64,000 nucleotides of DNA from contig CM046859.1 in NCBI GenBank assembly GCA_025617745.1, positions 27,579,371 through 27,643,370 on the forward strand, written 5' to 3'. The position numbers and the translations under genes were made by a program. This DNA comes from Heliocidaris erythrogramma. Taxonomy: Eukaryota; Echinodermata; Echinoidea; Camarodonta; Echinometridae. The notes below the pieces were generated by a model. That model made no database searches. It worked only from the letters and a program-made list of their open reading frames with translations, and was not told where the DNA came from. This document shows, piece by piece, positions 12,477 through 26,600 of this stretch (positions are counted from its first letter, which is position 1; each line of letters opens with the position of its first letter).

Positions 12477-15400
12477 TTGGAATGCTCTGAAAAGCATTGA
12501 AGAACTCTTTGCTGTAGTTCAAAAAAAAAGAAAAACAAAGTAAAAGAAAATTGTAGCAAAGCAAAAACGATACTGTCAAATAAAAACACTGGAAGCACCC
12601 CAAAGGTATACCAAACAAGACATGTGATAATGACACATTTATATATTCTCTTTTGTTAATGGATTGTTACTACAATTATGAAATTGAAATTGTATATATA
12701 CATTTCTAAATGTACTGTAGATGTATAATTGAAACAAAGCAAATATATTCACACAAAGAGAGAGAGAGAGAGCTTTTGAAAGTGCTTGAAAGCTTCAAAG
12801 AGTTTAGGGAATATTGTTTTTAAAATAAAAATGTTTTTAAACTCGCCCTCAAATAAATTAAATCTTGTGTAAACAGTAAACAGAAAAATGAAGAAAAAAA
12901 ATGTCATTTAAAAAAAACTGGCATAGTGTAAGGGTTAAATAATTTTTAGGCAGGTGTTGTGTAACGTCAGAGCAGATGAATGGGTGACAAAGTAATCAAA
13001 GAGATCTTCTTTGTTACCTTTTTATGATCATGATAAAGAAAAGGAAATGATGCAGGTCCTGTTGCCTTGGGCTGCAGCTGGAAAAGAAGAAGATTAGAAA
13101 ATAAATAGAGTAGGGTTTCGACTATTTTTATTTGTTGACTAAGATGATATGTTTATTCCTTTTCACTGAAAAGTGATTGTATATCCCCATGCATTACCTG
13201 ATGTAAGAAAACGGGGGCGAGTTAATGAGTGCAAAGTCCGATTTCTTTTAACGTTTTGATTACCTATACACAATGTACTTTTCCTATCAATAGGATGTGG
13301 CATTTACAATTGTTTATAATATGAAGTCACCTTCAAATAGGTGTATTTCATAAGCCTTCAAATAGTCATGTGCAATGTATCAGCACAGTAATATTATACA
13401 TGTACAAAATATGTATGCATGAAAAATAAAGAATATACATGTACAAAATCTATAAAACAAAACACACTGTAATCTAAGACAGATTTGTACTATTTCATGT
13501 ATCATTGCAATTGTCATTCTAAATATTGAGCTCTTTTTGGATTAGCTGTTGTGAAAATGAAACTTTCACAATCATTTTTGTAAATCATTTTTAAAGTTAT
13601 AAACAAGAGCTTTTTTAATGGAATTTCTAAAGCTGAATTGCCTTCTGCTCCCATTTATTTATTATTTTTGTCTGTGGTACAAACACTGTATTGATTGAAA
13701 TATTTCCTTTTTAGAATTTTGTTGAAAACATAATGTTGCTTCACAAAATATGTATATAAACCTGTGTATACATGTACATTTATGACTTTTGAATCTATTC
13801 TCATTTTGAATCATACATCATTTAAATTTTTCCTTCATTTATTTATAGGTGGCTAGACCCCCTTCATCACCGTCACCTGTTGATGGGTCATCATCAGCCT
13901 CTTCCACCCCACCACCTCCACCGGTATCATCATCATCATCATCCTCCTCATCGGTGAGGAGACCCCGGTCTCTCCTCCCACAGAGGTCTCAGTCACCCTC
14001 CTCACGCAGCAAGGAGTCACCTTTCACTAAACAGGTAAGAAAAAGAGAAAGAAAGTACTCAATTTCAATTCAATTTTATTTCCACAGATGCCAAACATAT
14101 ACATATAAAGAGCATACATACACTGAAATACATGTACCGGTATACAATAAAAAATGATCAGGACTCTATAAAAGCGAATGCATGTAAATAATGTATGTTT
14201 TAAAGAAAAACAGCAACTGCAGAAGGGTGGTAAAAAATCAAATATGATTTGTAAGGGGAAAGATAGTAACAAATAGATAAACAAGAGAGAGATAGAGAGA
14301 CAGACAGAGAAAAGAAGAAGTAAGAGAAGGTAGGAAGGTAGGAACGGGATCAAAAGAAAAAATATATAGAGAAAATAAATATTATAGAGAGATTGAGAGA
14401 AATAGAGTAGAAGCCAGAGATACATGTACAAGTAAGGGGAAATATAGTGACAAATAGATAAACAGGAGAGAGAGAGACAGAAAGACACAGAGACAAAGAA
14501 AAGAAGAGAGAATCTAGCAAGATAGATTGCATGAGATGTAAACATATTGATTAGATATCTAGAAAACTAAACTGAATTTTAAGCCTCCTTTTTTAAAAGA
14601 AATAACTTGTTTATAAATTTACAAAATATATAATAAGCAAGTTATTTATGTGAGATTGAACAGAATTATTGTCTTATTGCAGGTTGTAAACAGAGTTGCT
14701 TCACCCACATCGCCTAGACTTCCAAGACACAGAGGATATGTTTCTCCTTCTGTAAGTCTCAAATCAGGTTTTCTGTCATTTTAAGATTTTCTGCATTACT
14801 GGTTGCCTCTTGTTAAGCTGCATTAAAAAAACTAGTATCAATGTATACATGTAGTTATGCCTTGTTCTCCAATACGCTCTTCAAAATATTTCTTATGAAA
14901 TCAAAGATTTTACACTTTCCCCCATGACTTTGTTGAATATGTGTGGAATTTTTTTATTTTTCATTTGAAACACCATGCATTCAGCCATCGATAGGATTTA
15001 CTTTTAATTAATTGATTGATATAAGGCCGTACATGTATGTCTGCCTTTTTTTAAGTTGAAGAATGTAATTTTCCATTTCATACATGTATTTCTTTTTCTC
15101 CATATTATATCCGAAAAGTATATAATACAAATGTTTTTTATTTTAGCCTTTAATAGACATTGATTAATTCCTTAATTTACATGTCATTTTCCTTCAAAAG
15201 GGTTCTAGACCGGGATCCCCTAACGGTGGCCATAGGAGGGTCCCCTCACCAACCAACGATTGCCTGTTTACACTGGCCGTAGGGGTTCTCAAGAAGCGTG
15301 TTGAGAGGGCACTTCATGCAAGACTTTTCCTCCTCACTCAGAACGGTCCAAACTCATTCCTTATTGGTGGAGACTCACCAGATCACAAGTATAAAGTCAC

Positions 15401-17517
15401 CATTGGGTCACAGGTAAGACACATGAAGCATTTTGATGTTGATATCTTTACAAACTTTGAGAAAAGGATTTACCTAATTGAATCAGTTCTTTATTGATGT
15501 AAATACCTCAGGTAGAGTACAGTATGTAAAACAAGAATATATATTAACTTTGATTAGCAATATTGATTAGCAATGTTGTCTATGCTTAGAGGTTACACTG
15601 ATCAATTGTCTTTTAATGTTCATTATATTCTAATTATTCAAATTGAACATCTGGAAAAGAGATCATAAAGAAAAGAAAATAAAAATACATGCAAAGACGA
15701 TTCAGTGATGGACTCATATTTTGATAGTATTTTCAGCCCTATTTACCAGTGTTGTGATATTGAAAAAGATAATAATAATAATAATATAATACCTGGCATT
15801 TATAACGCGCCTTTCCCAAAGTGGCCCAAAGCGCTAGATATATATTATTACCCCGGTCATTGGATTCTGGCACGCCCGCACACAATGTATGCACATTCTC
15901 CACTCCCTGGGGAGCATTCCAGCAATGGGCAGTGCAGTGACGCTCACATGCTAAGCAAACAACATTAATTTTCGCCATCCTACCGAGTACCCATTTAACA
16001 CCTGGGTGGAGAGTGGCAAATGTAGATTAACGTCTTGCCAAAGGACGCTAGTGCGGTGGTGGGATTCGAACCCCGGACCTCGTGGTTCACAGTCCGGGGA
16101 CTTATATCCACTGATCCACAACACCTCTGAAGAAAAAAAACTTCACCAAACTCACAAGAATTTTCTTGACATCATACATCTACACTCTACTACATGGTAT
16201 TTTTGTATTCCTTTTTACTTCTGTGGCTTCCACATTTCATAATTAAAAAGAAAATGACAAAATCTATTTTATAATTTCAAAGTGACTCTATGGCTTCCAT
16301 AGGCCAGGCCAGTTAGAGGCCAGTAGGGATTATAATCTTATCAGCACTGTTATTATTTTCATCTCCTGCTGGCGTGATTCACATCAAATCTAATTAATTT
16401 TGTGCACGTTTCTAGCAAGCCATGGTCAGATCTCAAGGGCATTTTAGTGCAATTGCTGCCAATTTGAACCCCTGCGTACACAGGTGACGCAGTGTAAACA
16501 CAGACTTGTCATTATTATTTTGAAAATGTTAGATATGAAAATGACTTAGTGCTTCCATCCTTTATTGCCTGTCTGCGTCATGGATCACCTTTGTGTGTCA
16601 CGAATTGGTCATTATTTAGATTAATGTATAGCTTTTGATAGTTGTGATGTAAATGATTAATGGATTATAATGATGGAATTTATGGAGAGAATATATGTTC
16701 TTTGTTCCATAAGTGTGATGACAAAACTTGATTTTGTGATAACAGGTATGATGACTAAGGAAAGTGATGCCTGAAAATATGACATCTGAAACCAAAATGT
16801 ACATGCAGTATGCAGATGTACATGTACATGTAGACAAATAATGATAATAGCTACATCTATAAGTAAGCACATATATATATATATATATATATAGACAAAA
16901 TAGGAATGAAAAGTCCGTATACGATGAAAAAATTCGAATTTTCGGCCATAGGCCTTCATCAGGAAATGATGAAAATTTATTAGATAGGTACACAAAGGAG
17001 CGTGAAGCGCAAAAAAAAAAAAAAAAACAACGCAAAAGCTCCATGGATACCAGCGCAACCATGGTAGAGATCAGGAAGGAGAGGAGAGAGAGAGAGAGAA
17101 AGAGAAAGAGGCGTAATAGAGCAGAAGCGTAGAAAGGGAGAAAGCTCCATGGAAACTCGCGCAACCATGGTAAAAGAAGTTAAAGAGGAGAGAGAGAGAG
17201 AAAGAAATAGAGATAGAGGCGTAATAAAACGTCATAAAAGAAGAGAAAAAGAAAACAAAAAAGGAGAAGCGCTAAAAGGGACAAAGCTCCATGGAAACTC
17301 GCGCAACCATGGTAAAGAAAGTTAAGAGGAGAGAAAGAGAGAGAGAAACACGTCACAAAGAAAGAAAGGGAAACAAAAGAAAACACAAAAGCGAGAAGGA
17401 AGGAAAGGGAGAGAGGATGACGTAGTAAAACGTCATAAAGAAACCAAGGGAAGATGAAAGAGAGAAAGGGGTGGTGGAAGGGGGGAGAGAGAGGGGGAAG
17501 GGAAAAGAGAGGAAAAG

Positions 17518-17557
<40 letters not shown>

Positions 17558-17634
17558 GGAGGGAAAGAGGGAGAGGGAGAGAGAGGGAGAGGAACAAAGA
17601 AAATAAAGAGAGGAAGATGAAGCACAAGGGAAAG

Positions 17635-17669
<35 letters not shown>

Positions 17670-20600
17670 GGAAAAAGGAGGAAGTAGTGAAGAAAGAGAG
17701 TAAAGAGCAAAAGGAAGAGAGGGAGAGAGAGGGAAAAAAAAAAAAAAAAGTAGAAGAAAAGCAGAACGAAGAATGGAAGAGAAAGGAGGAAAGGACAAAA
17801 AGAAAACATTCAATTCGTACGAAATGATCGAAATGTTACATTCATCCCACGAGGATGAAGGGTTCCCAGGTGGAAAATCAGTCTTTCCTCCCTTCTCTTC
17901 CTGGATAGATCATCGCCATTGCACTTGATGGCGCCGATCACTATGAAGTCTTCAACCGAGTGGCCGGGGAGGTTGAAATGGCGTGCAACAGGCAAGCCAC
18001 TTGTGTTCAGACGTATGGAACGTAGATGTTCAGTAACCCGGTCCGCTAGACGCCGCTTGGTTTCGCCCACGTACAGTAGATTGCAGGCCTTGCAACAAAT
18101 CACGTAGATTACATTCTCCGTCGTGCAGGTGAAATTATCATGGATGGTGAAATTGCCCTTGGGGCCACTGATGTTACGTTCTGTAGAAAGACGGGAGCAT
18201 GTCTTGCATCGTGGGCGGAGGCAAGGACGGGAATCTAGGTCTCTGTCAGCAGGTTGGACTCTGGTGTGGTTTGAATGGACCAAGCTTGATTTCAGGCTTT
18301 TGTCCTTCCTGAACGCTGTCAGAGGGGGTTCGCTGAAAATGTGAGAAGTTGAGGGGTTGTCACTCAGCAACTTGAAATTTTTCTTGATGGTAGACGCGAG
18401 TCTAGCATTCGGCTCATTATACGTTAACACCAGGGGAACGCGGGATGATGCCTTCTTCTCACTCCGTCTCAGAGCTTCTATCCGAGTAACTCTTGCTGAT
18501 TTCTTGGCGGCGCTCTCAACCATGTTGTCAGGATACCCCCGGTCGATGAAGAACGACGACATTTCTGCGGAACGGGCCTGGAAATCGTCCTCCTTACTGC
18601 ATAGCCTCCTGAGACGGGTGAATTGGGACTGGGGAATAGCCTTCTTGCACGCAGGTGGATGGGAAGATTTGAAGGTGAGATAGCTGTGGGCGTCAGTGGG
18701 TTTGTAGTGGATGCTTGTATCGATCCGGCGACCTCCGTTGACAGAAATCTCTATGTCCAGGAAAGGGAGAGAGTTGTCGGAGATGGTGTGGGTGAAGCGG
18801 AGAGAAGGGTTGAATGAATCGAAATGCTGTATGAAAGAGTTCAATTCATCTCGTGAACAAGTCGCGATGCCGAAGAAATCATCGATGTATCTCTTGAAGA
18901 GAATGGGGCGGGGGCCCTCGTAAGATGTCAGCATTTGGGACTCCATGAAACCCATGAAAAGGCAGGCATATGAAGGTCCCATCTTGGTCCCCATGGCAAC
19001 ACCTTTTCTCTGATTGTAGAACTTCCCATCAAACTGGAATGATGAAAGGTTCAGGACCAGCTCCGTCAGACGTATGATGGTGTCGTCAGCTGGTCTATTC
19101 GCTGATGGATTGGCTTGCAGAAAATGGCGGATGGCTTGCAGGCCTTCATGGTTAGGAATGTTGGTGTAGAGAGCGGACACGTCCATCGTGAAGAGAAGTC
19201 CGAAGCAGAACTATATTTCTTTTACTACATTCTACCCTCACCTCTGCAACTTTAACATCATGCGCAACCCACCGGCAGTTCTTCAGTGTATAAGGAGAAA
19301 TCTTAATCAGTTTTTAGACAACTTTAGCCAACCCATCCACTCTTCTGCTTTTTATCTCGGAATGTCTACTTTCGCGAAGACCCGCTTCTGCAGTGATTTT
19401 GTATCCACCTGTCTACGCAAGAGTGTCATCCCAGTTGGATTTCGTATTTCCACGCGTCCTTGCCTCGGAAGGATCAGGAAGGATACTATTGAACAGAATC
19501 TTCACCAATGCTCCCGTCGTCTGATGCGTTTATCTCTGGAATCGTATCATCGAGAAGTTGATCACCACAGCTCGGATATTACACAGCGCCTGAATCTCCT
19601 CGATAGTCTATGTAATCGACAACAGTACGGTTCTATCAGAATGTTCATCCATGACCTGAACAGTGAGTACCATGAAAGCCTCCTATACTTTAAACGCAGG
19701 AAATTATCTTCATTGCTACCTAAAAGACATTCTATCTCAGTAGATAAGGACGTATCTCGTAACCTTGTTGTCACCATTCCGGAAGATCTTCCTATCACTG
19801 ACAGTGAACGTTCTCTCTTAGCTAAGGGTCTCTCTTTCGTTCCTAGTCGCAAACATAGTGATGAATTCCAAGTGCGTTGTGATTTTGAGAACTTTGCCCG
19901 CCGCCTTCGTCTCAAAGCGTACTTTGCTTCCTTAGATACCACTCAGCCTGCAGATGAAGCCAGCCTTGACACCAACCACGACGATATCAATGTTCCCTCT
20001 CAGCAAGCTGAGTCTGTGCCCATTGCCTTTGAGAAGCTTCAACGTCGACCCTCTTCCTGGACTCCCCCGGAAGGCCAGTTTCCTAACCTAGAACTTTTCA
20101 TTCAAAAGTGCAGATCTGATATAGACGCCCTTGATTTGGAAGCGGGAAAAGCTTCTAATATTACCCCTCAAGAAAGGTCTGCAGTGAAGTCGCTTCAAAG
20201 CAACGATGAATACATTATCAAACCAGCTGACAAGGGAGGCGCTGTCGTTGTCTGGAAACGTGACCTGTACTTAGCCGAAGCCTATCGACAACTCCACAAC
20301 CCTGAATATTATGAACCGATTGTGCAAGACCCGACTCCATCTCATCAGCAGACTGTCAAGGATACCATCAATGATCTCATTAATAACGATATCTTACCCC
20401 CTTCTGCTGTCAGTCTTATTCAGAAGTTCCCGAAGCCGCCTACTTTCTATTTACTCCCGAAGATTCACAAGGAAGGAACACCTGGTCGCCCCATTGTGTC
20501 CACGATTGGCTGCCCTACTGAGCTAATAAGCCATTATCTTGATAGCATTTTTGCGCCAATGGTCTCATCGCTACCCTCTTTCATCAAAGATTCTTCTGAG

Positions 20601-23600
20601 GCCCTCCGTTTGCTTGATAGCATCACCCTACCTGAAAATGAGAAAGCACTTCTCTTCACGATGGACGTGTCCGCTCTCTACACCAACATTCCTAACCATG
20701 AAGGCCTGCAAGCCATCCGCCATTTTCTGCAAGCCAATCCATCAGCGAATAGACCAGCTGACGACACCATCATACGTCTGACGGAGCTGGTCCTGAACCT
20801 TTCATCATTCCAGTTTGATGGGAAGTTCTACAATCAGAGAAAAGGTGTTGCCATGGGGACCAAGATGGGACCTTCATATGCCTGCCTTTTCATGGGTTTC
20901 ATGGAGTCCCAAATGCTGACATCTTACGAGGGCCCCCGCCCCATTCTCTTCAAGAGATACATCGATGATTTCTTCGGCATCGCGACTTGTTCACGAGATG
21001 AATTGAACTCTTTCATACAGCATTTCGATTCATTCAACCCTTCTCTCCGCTTCACCCACACCATCTCCGACAACTCTCTCCCTTTCCTGGACATAGAGAT
21101 TTCTGTCAACGGAGGTCGCCGGATCGATACAAGCATCCACTACAAACCCACTGACGCCCACAGCTATCTCACCTTCAAATCTTCCCATCCACCTGCGTGC
21201 AAGAAGGCTATTCCCCAGTCCCAATTCACCCGTCTCAGGAGGCTATGCAGTAAGGAGGACGATTTCCAGGCCCGTTCCGCAGAAATGTCGTCGTTCTTCA
21301 TCGACCGGGGGTATCCTGACAACATGGTTGAGAGCGCCGCCAAGAAATCAGCAAGAGTTACTCGGATAGAAGCTCTGAGACGGAGTGAGAAGAAGGCATC
21401 ATCCCGCGTTCCCCTGGTGTTAACGTATAATGAGCCGAATGCTAGACTCGCGTCTACCATCAAGAAAAATTTCAAGTTGCTGAGTGACAACCCCTCAACT
21501 TCTCACATTTTCAGCGAACCCCCTCTGACAGCGTTCAGGAAGGACAAAAGCCTGAAATCAAGCTTGGTCCATTCAAACCACACCAGAGTCCAACCTGCTG
21601 ACAGAGACCTAGATTCCCGTCCTTGCCTCCGCCCACGATGCAAGACATGCTCCCGTCTTTCTACAGAACGTAACATCAGTGGCCCCAAGGGCAATTTCAC
21701 CATCCATGATAATTTCACCTGCACGACGGAGAATGTAATCTACGTGATTTGTTGCAAGGCCTGCAATCTACTGTACGTGGGCGAAACCAAGCGGCGTCTA
21801 GCGGACCGGGTTACTGAACATCTACGTTCCATACGTCTGAACACAAGTGGCTTGCCTGTTGCACGCCATTTCAACCTCCCCGGCCACTCGGTTGAAGACT
21901 TCATAGTGATCGGCGCCATCAAGTGCAATGGCGATGATCTATCCAGGAAGAGAAGGGAGGAAAGACTGATTTTCCACCTGGGAACCCTTCATCCTCGTGG
22001 GATGAATGTAACATTTCGATCATTTCGTACGAATTGAATGTTTTCTTTTTGTCCTTTCCTCCTTTCTCTTCCATTCTTCGTTCTGCTTTTCTTCTACTTT
22101 TTTTTTTTTTTTTTCCCTCTCTCTCCCTCTCTTCCTTTTGCTCTTTACTCTCTTTCTTCACTACTTCCTCCTTTTTCCCCCTTTTTTTTTTTTTTTTTTC
22201 TTTTCCTCTCTTTTCCCTTCCCCCTCTCTCTCCCCCCTTCCACCACCCCTTTCTCTCTTTCATCTTCCCTTGGTTTCTTTATGACGTTTTACTACGTCAT
22301 CCTCTCTCCCTTTCCTTCCTTCTCGCTTTTGTGTTTTCTTTTGTTTCCCTTTCTTTCTTTGTGACGTGTTTCTCTCTCTCTTTCTCTCCTCTTAACTTTC
22401 TTTACCATGGTTGCGCGAGTTTCCATGGAGCTTTGTCCCTTTTAGCGCTTCTCCTTTTTTGTTTTCTTTTTCTCTTCTTTTATGACGTTTTATTACGCCT
22501 CTATCTCTATTTCTTTCTCTCTCTCTCTCCTCTTTAACTTCTTTTACCATGGTTGCGCGAGTTTCCATGGAGCTTTCTCCCTTTCTACGCTTCTGCTCTA
22601 TTACGCCTCTTTCTCTTTCTCTCTCTCTCTCTCCTCTCCTTCCTGATCTCTACCATGGTTGCGCTGGTATCCATGGAGCTTTTGCGTTGTTTTTTTTTTT
22701 TTTTTTTGCGCTTCACGCTCCTTTGTGTACCTATCTAATAAATTTTCATCATTTCCTGATGAAGGCCTATGGCCGAAAATTCGAATTTTTTCATCGTATA
22801 CGGACTTTTCATTCCTATTTTGTCTATAACTTTGCAAGTCCGAAGCAGAACTATATTTTTTTACTATATATATATATATATATATACCTAGATACTACTA
22901 AAAGTCTAATTTTTTAAATATTTTATAAACGTATATCATCGCAAAAAGGACGTTACAGCGAATCAATGGATTCAAAAATGTTAGTATATGTTTAGAATTA
23001 ATTTGATTCAGTTTGCATTTATGGCAAAAAGAATCTTATAATAACTACCTTTTGTGTGCGATAAGGTATTTTTAGTAAATCCCCAAACTATTGATATAAC
23101 CAAGAAAAACAGACATCGCCCTAAGTCCAACTTAAGACGTTAGATACCCAGGAGTTATACATATATAGATTTTCCATGTTATATTATACGAAAATGAGTT
23201 CTCCCTACCGAACGAAACTTTGTAGTAATATAAGTAATTTGACGCCCTCTACGTTTATATTGATAGAATGCCTCCTACCCCTACGGAAATGGAAAAAACA
23301 GTGCCGAAAACGTTAAGGCGAAAGAAAATCGCCTTAAGTAGGAATTATGTATATACAGTCAAACCTGTCTTAGTGGCCACCTGTCTATATAGCGGTCACC
23401 TGTCTATAGTGGTCACTTATTTTGCCTCCCTGTAGCAAGAAATATGTGCCTTAGAACCTGTCTATTAAGGCCACCTGTCTACAGTGGCCACTTTTTCTGT
23501 TTCCCTTGGGTGGCCTTAATAGACAGGTTTGACTGTATATATATGGTTATGGGGACATTCGCATTGTTATACGTCATCCCAATGTCCCCATAACCTTGCT

Positions 23601-26600
23601 CGATGTCCGCGTAATCGGAATAATAAAATAAAATGTTCTATGTATAATTGTAATCCTTGCTGCTACTCAAGTAAAGATATCATAGACTTTGATGTGTTCT
23701 AGTTTCATGTGTTTCTTTCGATCTCGTTTTATCTTAGAATTGCAACTGTGGTAAGGGACCATTCTGTGTTCATCTACTCTTTGTCATGCTAAGAGTGTTC
23801 AAGGTTGCTGAGGATGACAACATTCTGTGGAACAGAACCCTGAAAAATTATGAGGTAGGAATCAGCTCTATATGGTATTTTAGATATTATGTTATTGATT
23901 TATTACTATTATTTATTTTTGTATTTACTACAGTGTGTTTGGGTATCACTGTTGTGTTTTTGAAATATGCAGAAAAAGAAAGGGGAAGAAGAGTATAAGA
24001 GAAAAATGAGTAGAAGAAACCAATTAATGTAATATTTTTTTCTTTAAAATCTTTACCATTCCCAAGATATGAAAAAAGGACAATAACATGACAAAATAAA
24101 CTAATACAAGGGGTATAACAAGGGGAATGACCAGGAAATATTCTGTTTTTCTTAGGTTGAAAAGCTATTTGCCAAATATGAAGCTATGAAGAAGAAGAAA
24201 TTGAAGCAATCTCCCAGTCAATCGAGTCAAAGGTCACGGAGGTCATCCCACAGTCCGTCCACATCACACCTTCCAAGACCAAGCTCTCCTTGTCCATCTA
24301 CAGGTAGCAGTGACCAAAGGTAAATGACCTGCATATATTTTCTTTTTAATGCCAGAAGGGAGTTAATTCTTCATTGATGTAGATGCATTAATGCCTTTCT
24401 GACTGTGAGAAGATGATATTGTCTGGGTTTTTTTAAAGTATCTTTACAAGCAGTTATGTTGTACATGAACATGTTCCCATGTAACTGTTTACCAGTTCTA
24501 TTTCAAATTTGAGACAAATATACAAGTATTGTGCACTACATGCTTGTTATTTTTTTTTATTCATAAAATATATATCTTCAATGGAATCTACACATATAAT
24601 TTCACATAGGTTAAAGAACCTTTTAATTATATCCCTCATTATTTTTCTATGGTAATGCACGTCTCCAGTGCTAATTGATTTAAACATTGTATATTTCCAT
24701 CTTTCTTTCTTTTTGTAGGGAGGATGAAGACCTGTGTCCCATCTGTCTGCTAGATATGGTAGAGGGAGAGAGTCTAGTGGAATGCAAGAATGGTTGCCAT
24801 AACAAACTGCATCACCACTGTGTTGCAATATGTAAGTGTCCACCACAACCTTTTGCCACAAATCTCTAATCTCCACTTGTTATGCCCTAAATCATGAAAT
24901 TATCAATGGAATATCTGCATATATTCTTTACAGAATTGTCAACTTATATTACAACCCCAGAGTATCTAAAGTTGTCTTTTTGGCCTTGATTGAATGTAAC
25001 AGAAAAATGGTTTAAAACTGCTGCTTTGTGGAAGGAATTGGGTCGTTATTATATGAATGCCCTGTTATAGAATTATTTTGTAGGCTGAAAGATACTTCAT
25101 TGTTGAAATAGGGGCAAAAATAGGGGCTGTTCACAAAAAATGTAGAATTTACACTGTTGCTAACTAGTAAAGTCTGACTCTTTCCTCTCTTTAGCAAGAC
25201 TATCATGCCATTATTGAATTTACCCAACCCCCTTTATGATTTCACCTTTTCTAGGGGAGGGAGAGTGTAAGAGGCAACAAGAGCCAATGGTATGCCCTCT
25301 CTGCCGTGCTGTTTGGGCCGATTGCACCCATGAGGACCAGGGAGCAGGGGCGTCATCCACCCCTCATTCCGCCATGGAGCAGGGACCGGTGGAGGAGGAG
25401 GCTGGCATCATGGAGAGCAGTAGACTCCAGACATTCCAACAGAAGAAAGAAAGATGGAAAGAGGTAAACAGGAATGATAATCAGGAGGAGGATTTAAGAA
25501 TAGGGGAATTTCTTTGTCTACAAACTTTAAGCTATATACAGTTTTTCCCTATGTTGCTCATTACATTAAAATACTTGGAGAGGATTGTCCATTATAGAGA
25601 AAATCTTTAATGGAATGGAAATGAATCATTGTGTTGTCTTGTTGGGGTTGTTAAGCTACATAAAATATTAATAATACAGATTTTGAGGCATTTGCTGTAT
25701 AATTTTTTTCTCTTCTTGTCCACCATCACTCTCTCCAGGCCTTTGATGACAGCCTGGTTGAAGCAATGTTCTCCCGTGACTGGGGCATCCGTGAGAACAC
25801 TCTCCACTCTCTCAGTCAGCAGCTAGCATCCAAGCTGAAACGTGGTGACAGCAGTGCAAACAATCCTCATGATGTTGAGACGTGTGAGCAGAATTTCCAG
25901 GCGGACATGATCACCATGGAATCTGGCTTTGAAATGGTTGCCATGGCATGCTCTGATCCAGTCTACAAGGTCTATGTAGCAGCTTTGGTAGGTACTGCTA
26001 ACAATCATGGTGATTTCATTTAAATTGCACATATTTGCGCTGCCTCTACGTACCTACAATACAGATACATGTATATTCAAGATCATGAAAAGTGGAACTG
26101 CCCTGATCTTAATTTTCCATATCTTGTATTTCATATGATACAACTTTTTGAAGATTTTGAAAAGGAAGAAGAAAATTAATTTTACTTCTGTTTTAAAATG
26201 CATTAGTTTCATATTCCATCTGGGGTTGTTTTTTATTGAAAAAGAAGTGGAATGTTTTAGTTTGATTTAGATCAATTCAGTGCTATATTGTAGCATATTC
26301 TCTTATTTTTATCTCTATTCTATATTGTAAATACAAACGGAATTATGAATGCGTCTATACTCCAATTTATCCACTCATGTATCTTTAATCTGTGTTCTAT
26401 TTTTTTTGTCCAAACAGCGAGTGCTGAGAACCCTCTTGATGTGTTCACACTGTAGCACTGAGGACCAGCAAGCCCAGCTGAGAACATGGTTACTGCCTGT
26501 CATGTCGGCCATCTTAGTCAAAAGTGCTGATGGCAACAGGTATGTCAACTTTACTTGAGGTTTGGAGTTGAAATTTTGTAAGGATGAACAGAGACAAAAA

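Larger units (their letters stand above)
19196..22864 (+). mobile_element. Full-length Penelope-like retroelement (PLE)
   Basis: Starts AAGTCCGAAGCAGAACTATA. The same ~30 nt recur at 22836-22864 after the 3' UTR, so the right end carries the beginning of a second unit, as in the tandem or 'pseudo-LTR' structure of Penelope-like elements. One intact ORF (19260-22037) is followed by a pyrimidine-rich 3' UTR with three CCATGG-bounded repeats and a CTGATGA...GAAA motif. The right end runs into an (AT)n tract (22864-22887); the inverted partner ends in a similar tract on the left. Everything lies in MAP3K1 intron 5, sense to the gene. Confidence 0.93.

Noticed and set aside
12277..12636. 119-residue - strand ORF
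   Set aside because: It reads through a poly-A/poly-C run antisense to MAP3K1 exon 2.
16062..16118. tRNA gene from box A and box B matches
   Set aside because: The matches head a SINE with a body and an ATT tail; no complete cloverleaf was found.
17180..17813. Long - strand ORFs rich in Phe, Ser and Leu (also 22034-22537 on +)
   Set aside because: They are translations of the pyrimidine-rich 3' UTR of the Penelope-like copies; low complexity, no domain, and several frames are open at once.
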